NCBI GenBank assembly: GCA_911728455.2
Contig: OU452231.1
Coordinates: 18,123,838-18,187,837, forward strand
DNA: 64,000 nt
Origin: Marthasterias glacialis
Taxonomy: Eukaryota > Echinodermata > Asteroidea > Forcipulatida > Asteriidae
Direction: 5' to 3'
Below, piece after piece: positions 25,005-36,400 of the stretch. Below the pieces are notes generated by a model, which saw only the letters and a list, made by a program, of their open reading frames with translations, did no database searches and had not been told where the DNA came from. The position numbers and the translations under genes were made by a program. Numbering within the stretch: position 1 is the first letter of the stretch; each line of letters starts with the position of its first letter.

Positions 25005-25445
25005 CCACTATGTCCGACAAGAACATTTTGAATCATTATGTTCGACAAACCATTGTGTCCGACAAACTATTATGTCCGACCCATTGTGTCAGACAAATCG
25101 TTTTGTCCCACCCGTTGTGTCTGATGAACCATTACGTCCGACCCATTATGTCCGTCCGACACAATAGGTCGGACATACTCGTTCGGACATAGACACCTTC
25201 GCATACGCGTAATACAGTTATGTGGGGACGCACGCGTTAAGCCGTGGAACGAGGTGCATGCTGGTCTAGATATCTTCAAAAATGTGTTGATAACGAGACC
25301 AGCATGCACCTCGTTCCCTGGCTTAACGCGGTCGTCCCCATAATTATAACTGTACTGCGCGGAAAAAATATTCGCGAAGTTGTCCATATATAGTGGTTCA
25401 AAATTGTTGTCAGACATAATGGTTCATGTCGGACTTAATGGTGCT
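25005..25445. mobile_element. Compound foldback element with TGTCCGAC repeats
   Basis: The outer left flank (25010-25195) is a run of TGTCCGAC/TGTCTGAC motifs spaced by ATTATG-like linkers. The outer right flank (about 25375-25445) carries the same motif inverted (GTCGGAC, GTCAGACATAATGG). Inside are inverted arms at about 25207-25267 and 25296-25360 (core CGAGGTGCATGCTGGTCT, exact) around a 28-base loop. No transposase frame is present. Confidence 0.55.
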
Positions 25446-26041
25446 TAACAAACGTGTCAGTTGTATAAATTTGTCAGCAAAACCAATATTTTTAAATTTT
25501 CTCAAGGTTTCAAAACCCCATACGTAGGTTTATGCAAATAGCAACATATTAAAATGGCTTAAACATTCTGAATTTCATAATACTCTGTTCTCGAAAAGGG
25601 TAAACTAATTTTACAAAAAGCGTTATTCTCGAAAAATGTGCAATGAGTAACCCAAACATACCTACTCAAGACAAACAATCATGCTTATTTAATATAGGCT
25701 ATATATATTTATCGAATAGACAAAAACTCTCATCGATCTGCATTGTTATTACACTACTGGATAACATTAACTTTAACTGCCCCAAACTGTATCCTTCTAT
25801 TTGAACCACTTGGGTTAATGGCTCAGATAAAAATGTAGATTTTCTCGGGGGATGGTCTCCTGTGCAAACAGCAAAGGCCTATTGAGTGTCACGCGAATAT
25901 TGACTATAATCGAATATAAAAGCCTATGTCAACAATACAGCGTGAATGGTAACACGAAGTTATACATGGAATCCCTATGTTATACACACGGGACTGCTAC
26001 ATTTGTAACAATACGATAAGTAGGTGATGGAATTGTGCGTT

Positions 26042-26302
26042 TGGTGATACAAGAGCATGGAACTTGGCACTCAGAGTATGTCATGAGAAAGAGATTTGGC
26101 TGTAGGTCCATCGCAAATTTATCCTTTGAAATAGAATGACAAGCAATTTCCACCATTTTCAAAATGGCAGCCGTTAACTTGTTATTCTACCTATGTTGGT
26201 CCAAAGGACAAATCTGCGACGGCCCTACAGCCAAATACATGTTCTCATGACATACTCTGTGTGCTAAATTCCATGCTTGTATATTCCCCCAAATATTTCA
26301 CC
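26042..26302. mobile_element. Foldback element, ~100-bp inverted arms
   Basis: The left arm contains CAGAGTATGTCATGAGAA then ATTTGGCTGTAGG; the right arm contains the reverse complements of both in mirrored order. The centre includes CCATTTTCAAAATGG (26153-26167), itself a palindrome. Arms are imperfect, so the insertion is older than the one at 44866. Confidence 0.55.
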
Positions 26303-28396
26303 TATCTGCCCCATCATAATGCAAAATTGGCTCTCCCCTTTTACATTACTCAAAATTTGCCATGTTTAAAAAATCAGTTTTTCTTGAGATTACAACGTCG
26401 CAAATAAATTTCACTGCTGATAAAATATTCATATGTACAGTTTTTATAATCACTGTGAAGATTTGTGCATACAAAAATTATGAATTCATTACATGTCAGA
26501 TAATGCAAAGTGCCCGACGGCCACTTATAAATAATAAAAACAATGACTCAACGAAAAATGCTTTAATCTGACAGTAAAAAGAGAGAATATTAATAATAAT
26601 ACATTTAAAGGGAGAACACACTACTATTTTTAGTGGAAGAATGAAAACCGTCTTTGTACTCATAGGCCTACTGTTAATAAAGAATTAACAGAATCAATTT
26701 ATCGTGCGGTCGCCATTGTTTGTAGTAGACTCTGTGCGCTCAAGTAACCGTTCTATCAATACCAGTTCAGATTATACGACAATGGGTCCAGACTATTTCC
26801 CTTCCAGCCTCGATTTGGTTACATTGGTGTATATGACTGCAGTCAACTATTTTTATGCTCTCTCTGTTTTTTAAAAATATCTTTGTAATGGTGTTTATAC
26901 ATGTACTTTGGTTTTTAGAATGTATGTTTTAGTGTATATATTTTTGTGTGTGTTTAATGTTTTTAGACACGCACAACCATAAGGCTTTTCACTGTATATT
27001 TGCATATGTGACAATAAACAGTAAACAGAGAGTAATGAAACAGTAAACAGAGACTGCTTTGAGCGGAGGGAAAATGAAAAGACTGTCGTGAGAAAGCTCA
27101 ACCTGTCACCCGTCACCGTTGATTAAAAATGTCCGACTTTCATAACGTCCTTTCGGACGCCTTCCGCAGGACCGCACTTCCCCAGAAACGGTCAATTCAT
27201 TCGGGTATCTTGACGTTGTTACATAATATCAATTAGAGGCAGCTTGCTAATCATTGATTTGATAATCATCGATGCCACACCACACCATTCTTTCAATTAA
27301 GTAGATATCGACAGAGCAAAATTTCTCCCGCCTCGAATATTTATCTCGCGTAAAGAGACAAGTTAAAGGCGCTTTTTGGTTATGACTTTTTGTGTGACAC
27401 GTATTACTAACGCTCAGTGTCGTTGACTTTGTGTAAGATCATAGGGTTATAGACTCCACGGTGTGATCGATGAGCTAGTAGGACCATGTACATATTGGAT
27501 GAAGGAACTATTTCTTTGGTAGTTCCGGCAGTTAACCAATATTAAAGAGGGTCTAATTTCGCCCTGAAATAGCATAAATTAAAATGGCATTTTACACCAG
27601 TTTAACGTCAGGTTGGAGACTTTTAATTGTTTCCACTTTCATAAGAATTCTAGAGTGTTTCAGATTGGAATATTTCTCCGGAGGAGAATGATACTTTTAA
27701 TGATACTTTATTTTTGATTATTTCAAAAATTCTGCATATTTTAGTGAAAATCTAAAACCCGACGATTAATAGAAATTTGAAGCAATCCTCCAAACAACAA
27801 TCACGTACCTTTAAAATGTAAATGCATTTATACATTCATTGTGGAAGGCAATGATATGCCCATTCCATAAACAAAAGAGAAAACCGTAATAATAAATGGG
27901 CTGTATTTAATCAATAACGACACAAACCAACGCTTGCATACAATTAAAATATATAAAACAGGTGTTTACACCTATTAGTTTACACCGAGGGGAAAAAATA
28001 ATTGGAGTTCTGTAAATGTATGGGGGCCAGTGTAAAAGTATTACGCATTATGTAAAAAAAGCTAACCATTCAGATACACCGTCATATAGTAACGACGGGA
28101 TGATGGATGGGTTTGATCCCTAGAACATAGAAAAGACTTCAGGAAGATACAGTTTAAGTTTTGAGGGATTCTCAGAAATAAAAATAAAAGAAAGCCACTA
28201 TATTAACAATCAAATAACATTGTTTTACAAACCATTTGCAATCTAAATGTATTAAAATAGATAAAAATATTAAAATTACTGTGTGACCTTGAACTACGGT
28301 ATGCTGGGATAATATTGCATGGATCCATGTTGTAGAGCAAACATTGGTTTAAAGGAGCTGTGTCGTCTCGATTGTAGAGCAGGCCTGTGGCTGTGC

Positions 28397-28892
28397 TAGT
28401 CTGGTTCCCTGACCAAAGATTCCCTGACGACTCTTGTTAAAAAATTTTAGGTCAGGCATCATCCAAAGCTAAACATAGATTATGACGCAACATATATAGA
28501 TATTCATTATTTGTCATCAACGGTGGACGATGTCATTGGATAAAAACGGAGCGCTGATGACAGGCTTTGTTTACTTTCAAAAAAGCCTGGGATTATCAGT
28601 TTGTAAAAGTGTTACAAATTTATTCAAATATAGTGTTAAATTTGTTGGGTGAAAAAAGAAAAGAAAAACGATAATGGGATTTGTCTGCAAAATTTTTGAA
28701 TTTGTATCAACAAAAGAAATGTCCGACCACCAACGACACTGTCCGAATGTTGACGACAACGAGTTCAGAGCATTTCGGATATTTTCGGAAAAGGGGGAAT
28801 TCCTCCTTTTTTGTCACGTGACATTTGGGTGATACCAGACCCTAAAATCGACAGAGAATAGTCAGAGATTTTGGGGTCTGGGAAACAGACTA
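28397..28892 (-). mobile_element. Full-length ~496-bp MITE, TAGTCTGG family, copy 2
   Basis: The left end TAGTCTGGTTCCCTGACC and the inverted right end TAGTCTGTTTCCCAGACC agree at 15 of 18 positions. The element is the reverse complement of the copy at 2800-3277. It is flanked on both sides by the directly abutting 9-base repeat TGGCTGTGC (28388-28396 and 28893-28901), a target-site duplication of a length typical of Mutator-like elements. Confidence 0.8.
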
Positions 28893-29035
28893 TGGCTGTG
28901 CATGGAAAGATGAGCTCTGACCCAGATACTGCACTCGTGCGCGCTTGCGATAAAATCACAAAGGTCGCCGTCTATGACGGGTCGCCGGCGTGGACGCGCG
29001 CGTAGTACCTGGGCTATACTGCTACAAACATGACG

Positions 29036-29340
29036 ACACAGCCCCTTTAAAAAGCAAGCGGAAAACGTTGGTAATTGTCAGAGACCGGTATCCGCACCTT
29101 ATCTGACCTAACACAGCCCCTTTAAATAGCAAGCGGGAAAACCTTGGTAATTGTCAGAGACCGGTATCCGCACCTTATCTGACCCAACACAGCCCCTTTA
29201 AATAGCAAGCGTAAAACCTTGGTAATTGTCAGAGACCGGTGTCCGCACCTTATCTGACCCAACACAGCCCCTTTAAAAAGCAAGCGGGAAAACCTTGGTA
29301 ATTGTCAGAGACCGGTATCCGCACTTTATCTGACCCAACT
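29036..29340 (+). repeat. Four-copy 75-76-bp tandem repeat
   Basis: GCCCCTTTAAA begins units at 29041, 29116, 29192 and 29268 (periods 75, 76, 76). Each unit continues with GTAATTGTCAGAGACCGG and CCGCAC(C/T)TTATCTGACC. Unit-to-unit identity is high, so the array is young. A diverged single relative lies near 35800-35880. Confidence 0.85.
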
Positions 29341-30372
29341 TTATAAATGACATAACAAACCTGTGTAAGATTCAGCTCAATCGGTAATCAGAGTCCCGAG
29401 AAGGTAACGGAAAACATAATATTTGCACTGTTTTCAAACATTGGATTTTGGAACTGTTGTACTCGTTTTTCAAGAGCAACAGCATTTCAAGCAAAAATAG
29501 TTCAAGGGAAGTTTCCCACCATGACCATCTAAACCATGTAAGCTATATTTGCAGATCTGTGAACATTTATAATTTAATTTTCTTACCAATGTTCTGTACA
29601 GTACACAGCAGAGCATATGGACTATATGCAAATAAAATAGTCAACAAACAGGAAGAAAAACAATTCATAGAAGTTGTTTGTGAACAAAACATGGGAACTA
29701 ATGTATGTGTTATACAGATGTATACTTTCACAGCTGTTGCAAGAAAATGTCAACTAGGGTTACCTATAAAATAATTATTGGTAATTAAAATAATATACAA
29801 GAAAGTATCAACAGAGGGGGTGTGGGGTGCACATGTTGGTTAGTTGTATTGCCCGAATATAAAACATTCCCATTACAATTATAGATTTTTTAAATAGCCT
29901 AAATACACTATTTTTTACAAATAGCAGATGAATAACATGTGTAGTTATTATTCCTATGTCGATATATTGAACCCAACCACCTGCCGCTCGTGATCGTGGC
30001 TCACTGTCAATAAAGATACATGTCACACAGAATACTTTACGGAGTTCACACTATATGTGCTGAAAAGTACTGATAAGAATTTCCCAGAGTATGCGGGGTA
30101 ATTAGGGACAATGTTGTATAGGCGCAAACGGACTTGCATATCAAAGTCAAACGCACACAAATCCATTTGATCATTTGCCGCCATTACTGGGAATGTAAAC
30201 TGATCCATACATTGTGTTCGGCGTTCTTCTTTTTATGCATAACTATCACAGGCCTCTTTGACGAATAGAGAGGTTGCGTGACCCCGGGAAAAGTTCAGTT
30301 CGCAGCCTTGTTGGGTCCAGCCATGTATAAACTCAATAGCTGACGCGTTCTCTGCTGAATGATTTCCAGCGT

Positions 30373-30635
30373 ATGCTAATGCACGCAACATTACAAAAAG
30401 GTCTCTGGTGACGTCACATGAAACCTTATGCATTGACGTCATTTGAGTAGGGCGCCCTCGGCGAGAGGTCAAGATAAGGCGGCTCAATGGCTGATCCTTT
30501 GCACCGCGCGTACATAGCTGGGCGTTTTCCATTGTTTCATCGTCGTTTTGGCGACCCCGACCAGAAACAATGTGTTTGAGCTTCGGCCATTCGGTCGTTT
30601 TCGCGTGTTCGGTTTAGCCGCGGTTGGCTCGTACG
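30373..30635 (+). promoter_or_regulatory. Putative internal promoter with two CREs and a first-exon donor
   Basis: Two full palindromic CREB/ATF sites, TGACGTCA, lie at 30409-30416 and 30434-30441, 25 bases apart. An octamer-like ATGCTAAT is at 30373-30380 and a GATA motif near 30474. About 190 bases downstream, in CpG-rich DNA, a good donor ACG|GTAAGT ends at 30635. This would suit an untranslated first exon, for example one leading to K2P exon 1B. A TATAAA at 30326-30331 lies upstream of the CREs. The assignment is inferred. Confidence 0.3.
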
Positions 30636-32250
30636 GTAAGTTTCAATTACGATTTACTCAAAAGCTAACTAAGCTAGGTGGCTGTGTTTAACACATGTGC
30701 TGTGCAGACACTAAATCTTCTTAATAATGTCCTCCTCTGTTTTAAGAAATGTGTCCAACTGTCAAAACACACACAATGATTTTAGGATAGAATACACACA
30801 AACGAATGCCAGCTCTGGAACGGGAAGTAAGAAAAACATATATGCGCGTACTACCATTGCGCGATCGTGTGACGCAATGACTTCCCAACAGGTTTGCGTC
30901 TCAGGCAGTAATGGCGGTAGGGCCTATACAGTCATAACACAAACTTGATCTAGCCTAATTAGTCTCAGACTAGGAGTCTAGGCTATTACTGCACTGTTGA
31001 TTGAAACGAGTGACACTGAAAAATACACAGAGTCGTTTCTATTTCCCACACGCGGGTATCGTGCCTACAATGGCGACTTTATGTGAACCCTGACCTTTGT
31101 GCCCGTTCGATGCTTATTTCGATTTGGTAAATCAAAATAAGAACTGAGCAATGTGGGACAGTTTCTCGCATCAGTATTTCAAATTGTAATATTTCTCAAA
31201 GCAATCGGTAGTGCTAGCAAGGTTTGAAAGCAAGCTTAAGAAAGTATCAAATGTCCATCATCAGGCCTATACCCATACTGATCATGTACCATTTAGCTAA
31301 TCCACAACATAATATAAAGCACAATGAGAAAAACTATGAGTTTAACACATTTTGAAAGCTACTGAAAAAAATCTCCTGAATCAGCTTCAAGTACAGTAGT
31401 GTACGAAAGCCAACTGCATCCCGTCAATAAAACAGCTGCGATCAAGCGAGATGAAGCTGATGTATGACACGGACATTTTCTTACCATAGCTAGCCCAGTG
31501 CAAAAACACAATGGCGTTGTATTTGACCTTCGTAGTTAATTTAAATACCCGGTTATTTAGAGTGAAATCGGATACCTGCACCGTTGATATGAATTTGATT
31601 CATTTGTTAAAGGGTGATTATGTCATTGCTTTTCGGAATTATTATTAATTATTAATTATTAATAGTAATAATAACATTGAACATTTATACCGCGCCATGT
31701 TTGTCAAAATTTCTATCCCCTAGCTTTCAGTAAAAATGCAGACAAATTACTTATGCATTAAAATTCTACGAACAAAGGATTTGCACTTTTATAATCAGAG
31801 GCATACAATATTGCTAAAAAGGTAAAATGTAGTATTTGTAAAGCTGACAGTGCAGTGTTCTTACTTTGTGTGATTGAATATATACACGAAAAACCCACAA
31901 ATCTGTGAAAATTTGAGCTCAATCTGTCGTCTGAGTAAGGAGAAAATAGAGAAAAAATTGTGTACACCTTTCAGCATGTCGAAATTAATTACGATTGTTA
32001 CAACCGAAATTAAAATCGGGGTCTTCAAATTCTATTTTCTCAACTTTGACAGCTTTTTCCGGTCAAAAATATGTCTATGGAAGATCAGTACTGGTATGAA
32101 TGTCCGAATAATTAAGCTTTCAGACCGTTACTAATTAAACAAAAAACAGAAGAAAAAAATAAATACCAATCCTGTATTGTAACAATTTTCTGCTAAGCAC
32201 AAATCAGCGAGAAACCCGTCACAAATGGTAGGCTATACATTGTGTCATAT

Positions 32251-32440
32251 GGCCCAGTTTCATAAAGCTTGTAAGCATAAAGACTAGCTAAGCACAGAAA
32301 AATATTGCTGTGCAGAAACAGGTTACCCGCAAAAAATCCATAAAGTTTACTTTATTGTGACTGGTGCCCTACTCAGTTTTTGCTTAGCAAAGAAATTTGC
32401 TAAGCAGTATTTTCTGCTTAACAGCTTTGTGCAATTTGGC
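32251..32440. mobile_element. Intact MITE, GGCCCAGTTTCATAAAGC family
   Basis: The ends GGCCCAGTTTCATAAAGCTT and (inverted) GCCAAATTGCACAAAGCTG form imperfect terminal repeats, with TAAGCA/TGCTTA motifs throughout. It provides the uninterrupted reference for the nested copy at 2438-2716. Diverged relatives are scattered near 9240, 13290 and 48810. Confidence 0.6.
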
Positions 32441-33306
32441 ACTGGTATTTTGGCTGCTAACCTTATTATGATAAGCATAATTTTATTGTGCTTAAACTTG
32501 TGTGCAAGTGGAATGGCGGCTTGTTTCGATGGCTGCAATCAAAATAAGCTACGATGATGGGGAACGCTTTCCTCGACGTAAGATAGTATTTCCTAGAGAA
32601 GTATGTCTCTGAAGGATTGGTTGTGGTATGAGCTTTATAATCGACGAGCTCTTTTATTTTCTGCTGCTGATAAAATCCCGTATTTTTGCTTTAGGAATCT
32701 TTGCTGCGGTTTAAGATGTCACAAGGGACACGCCCACCGTAGGCCTACTTCACCAGCTTATACGGGGTACCAGCAGTGTTGTTCTGTTGTCATTTTTTTT
32801 TTCGTTTGGAATAAATATCGGATGTGCGTTAAATAAAGCAAGGAGAATTTCTACGGGGAGATATTTTCCCCCATTGAGCAGGTTTAACAATCAAGGAATA
32901 ATGTGCCAACCAAAAAACGGAGAAAAAAAGAACGATAGAAAGGGGGAAACAGAATAAAACAAATGTGAATGTGGGAACTAAACTGAGAAATTGCGATGTC
33001 GTTATTAGAAAATGTAACCGCCTTTCAAAACGCCACGCATAATTGCATATTACTAATTAATTACGGGCACAATGAAAGACGATTACATTGGAAAATTACC
33101 ATATTGGGAATGGAGCGGGGAGAATGGGCCTTTATTTAAAGTTTTTTAATTGACTACTTTAATTACATGCAAGAGTTGCCACACGACAACAAACAGCCGA
33201 ATATTAGCGCATTTACCTAGCATTGTGAATTTTGACAACTCCGCCAATTGTACCCACGTTGCTCGTTACAAGACTATATCAACAATTTCGAATGGCGCCA
33301 GATCCC

Positions 33307-33320
33307 GTAACCATGGTAAC
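33307..33320. promoter_or_regulatory. RFX X-box motif
   Basis: GTAACCATGGTAAC fits the two RFX half-sites GTNRCC and RGYAAC with an AT centre. It is the second such site in the same K2P intron (see 10332-10345). No gene start is recognised beside it. Confidence 0.35.
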
Positions 33321-36059
33321 GATTCAGAGTATTCCATGATCATTGTGACGAGCTCGAAGGCTCAAGGCTGCGTTGCAAGAGAGATTCAAAACATTACCAA
33401 CTATCGCTATCTTTTTTCTGCCGTGAGTATACGAGATGCCCACAGGCATTGATGTTTGATTTCCGTTGATGCATATTGCATAATTAAGATTCAATTGTCT
33501 CGACGAGTACAAGCGATTTGTGCGCCTAGGGCAACATCAGCCACTTGCATCTTTCTACCGGGTGAATTATATAGCCCCCTCTCTTGTCCAATGACTGAAA
33601 CATCCACTGCATTGGAAAGCGGCACTTCGGCGGAAATGAACGATGAAATGTTTCGAAATCTACACCGAGCTATCATTTGAACTCGTGGTGCCATTTACAG
33701 TTTTGAGACTTACAATTTAGACTTAGACTTAGATTTCCAAGGCCTACATTTTCGCCAAATGCAGTGTGTACAGTACATTTCTAGCAGTAATTTTAGCAAT
33801 CTCATTGAACCCTTGTTGATTGAACCATTAAGTTGTCACTCTGTTTTTTTGTTTGTTTAAAAGGAAGTGCGTCCTCCTGTGTCATGTTGTTGCAAGGGTT
33901 TTCCCAGGTTAGACTGTGTAGTCTGGTCCCCTGTCTTTCCCCGTAAGGATACAGACAGACACTGGTCTTACAAACCCAGTGGTTTCATTGGGTAGACCTA
34001 TGCTTACAATACACAAACTACCAGATTGATACTACACGAGTGTGCGCGAACACACAGTATTATGGCATGCAAGGTCAAAGGTACATCTGGCAGGTAATCG
34101 CCAGTTTCTAAAAAGGCCGGTATTTGGCGTTATTCACGCCCCAAAGTGTGACTTTAGCTGTTCGGGCTACGGGCTAACACCCCTATCTCATTATATGATA
34201 AAGAATTTATCACAAACCCAATGGTTTCATTAGATAGGCATGCACTGACGTAAGTTTTCATATCTGTGTTATGATTGGTCCAGAGTGCAGCATGGACAGG
34301 GCACGTCAGTGGCCACTGCATATCGTATGTAAATTTAACTACAATTTAGTTATGTACCTTTTGTCATTTAGGTATATCACTGTTCTTGTAGGTTATTATT
34401 AATGTAGTCCGCCCGCAGGCAACGTTAGCATGGCTATTTTTTTTTTATAGACTTTAGTCAATCCTCATAAACACGGCATTGTCAGATAACGTTTTACTTA
34501 CTCCGTCAGTTGTGCATTCTGCATGCTGAGTGTAGTTCAGTCGTAAAATGGTTAAACTTGAAATGGCGATCTTGGGAAAGACAACCATCCTACATGATAC
34601 AACCATGGAGGAACTAGACAGTTCCTCCGTGACCACCACACACTGCATTCAAACACACCCACACAGTGCCACGCTCAATAGGTCCATGTCCCGATGATTC
34701 CAGCACGTGATGTTCCGGAGCCGGTATCTGCCGTTATTCACTAGCCCAGAGGTGATGACGTCAGATGTTCGGGCTGCTCCGATCCCAGGTCAGCCCTGGG
34801 AATGAGGCTGTTGTCTCCCGGCTTTCATCACCTCTGCCATCCCCTCTGCAATGTTTGGCTGTCTAAGCACAACATCCTCATCCTTAAAGCTCTCGTGTCG
34901 ATGTCAGAGGGCGGGAATCCACGCCGAGCCGTCGGGTTGTTTACACCTTGCATAGCAGGACTGGGGATGTGTAACGGGTCCCACGTCGTGCTGCTGGGGA
35001 CCTAGTGCTATTTAAAACAGTGTGAATTCTTCACGAACAGGAACTTCAGAAAATAGAGCACAATGCTTGGCATGTAAATCCGATCACACAGTACAAGCAC
35101 AGGTCCAGTCATATGTTAACAATTTTTACAGGTCAACGCGAATAGTGTTTATATGCAAGAATCAGGTAACAAATCACACGGTGTGGCCTAATGAGACTAA
35201 CCACGGCACGGCACAGATCTTTTTACACGACTAGGTCGGTTAACCAGGCATGTTACCAGACCACATATCAGCTACTTGCGCAAACTCGCGCTCGTTTCTA
35301 AAATATCACTTAAGGCACTAACATCAAACGTGCGTGACAGCTCGAAATGCCCAGCCTGTGATATTTTAAGTCACCCTTCACTTCAAAGATAGCGCACTTC
35401 GCACGCACTGTGCGGAGTCGCAAGGTGCTGCAGGATTTTTTTGTTTAATATCTCATAGGTGATTTCATCGTCCATTAAAAGAAAACAGTAAACATTCAAT
35501 CCCAGTCACTCTTTAATTAAAATAGTCATCATCAATTACAGCAGCAACAAGTTTATTGGAAATGAGGAGTCAGCCTGTTCGTCTATTTTTAATTGATCAA
35601 CCTCTCCGTGAAAAACTGTCAAGCTATCATATTTCTTCCAGAAGGAATTTTAACGATGAGAAAAAAAGTAACTGACACCGCCTTTCCGCTGTGCGGTCGT
35701 TATGCATTTTTGTGTTTATTCTCGGGAGCCGAACTATTTACGAAAGCCCGCCGTGTAGTTTTAACGCGTTGTGCCGCCATTAACAATTCGGTAAAGCCAC
35801 TTAAGTTAAAAGCACGCAGCCAACATTGGTAATTGTCAAAAGACCAGTAGCGGTACTTTGTGTGACCTTACACATACATGAGATAACGAAATAATGTGGG
35901 ATAAAAATCGTGTGAAAGTTTATACTCAATGGGTCATCTGAGTCACGAGAAAATAGCGAGGGGAAAAATCACACGCAAATTGTCCCTCAAATTTAAATCC
36001 TTCGAGATTTTTGCAGTGTCACGAGTGGAGAATACACAAAAGGTTGCCAGCCTCTGCCT

Positions 36060-36195
36060 GTGAGCCCCAAATGTAGCCCCGACCTGAAATGTAGCCCAAC
36101 CCAACCCTGTACCCCAAAGTTACCTAAACGTAGTCAGACCTAAACGTAGTCAAAACCTTGTACTCAAAACTAGCCCAAGACGTAAACGTTGCTCA
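36060..36195 (-). repeat. Minisatellite fragment, CTAAA(C/T)GTAG unit
   Basis: Repeated AAATGTAGCCC, AAACGTAGTC and CCCTGTACCCC blocks appear here. They are the reverse complement of the array at 38390-38775. A further fragment lies near 37725-37790. Confidence 0.55.
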
Positions 36196-36219
36196 AACCC
36201 TGTTCCTAGCCTGTTTGCC

Positions 36220-36400
36220 TGTTTGCCTTCTTGTCTGTTTGTCTGCTTGTCTGTTGGTATGTCTGATTGTTTGTTTGTTTGTTTGTTTGTTTGCTTGTTT
36301 GTCCGGGTTTTGTTTGTTTTTTGTGCTTTGTGCATTTTGTGCATTTGTGTTTTTTGTGTGTTTTTGGGGTGTGTGTTTGTTTGTTGGGGTGGTTTTCTCT
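36220..36400 (+). repeat. TTTG/TGTCTG low-complexity block
   Basis: Runs of GTTTGTTTG, TGTCTGCTTG and TTTTTGTG on the + strand produce Cys/Leu/Val-rich open frames that are not genes. A complementary CAAA/ACAC-rich tract lies at about 57725-57870. Confidence 0.75.

Larger units (their letters stand above)
20046..29035. other. Intronic noncoding stretch rich in foldback elements
   Basis: No supported exon. It contains the MITE at 22702-23070, a 65-nt hairpin at 23731-23795, an isolated tRNA-like B box at 23919-23929 (GGTTCGAATCC), the compound foldback at 25005-25445, another foldback at 26042-26302 and the MITE copy at 28397-28892. Fragments of a GGCTGGAAGG/CCTTCCAGCCTCG repeat occur near 20910 and 26800. 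Confidence 0.5.
29341..36050. other. Intronic noncoding stretch with a CpG-richer island
   Basis: No exon is firmly supported. The CpG-richer segment 30240-30640 is described separately. An intact MITE lies at 32251-32440 and an RFX-type X-box at 33307-33320. AT-rich repeats sharing a GAGCTCAATC(T/G)GTC-like block occur near 29365, 31915 and 35925 and again at about 63310. Confidence 0.45.

Noticed and set aside
30233..30532. 99-codon minus-strand frame across the CRE segment
   Set aside because: The CpG-rich composition lowers stop frequency; no domain or splice site supports it. The + strand promoter reading fits the motifs better.
33150..33694. Several 60-100-codon frames on both strands
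   Set aside because: They overlap each other, mostly lack real ATG starts, and show no domain or splice sites.
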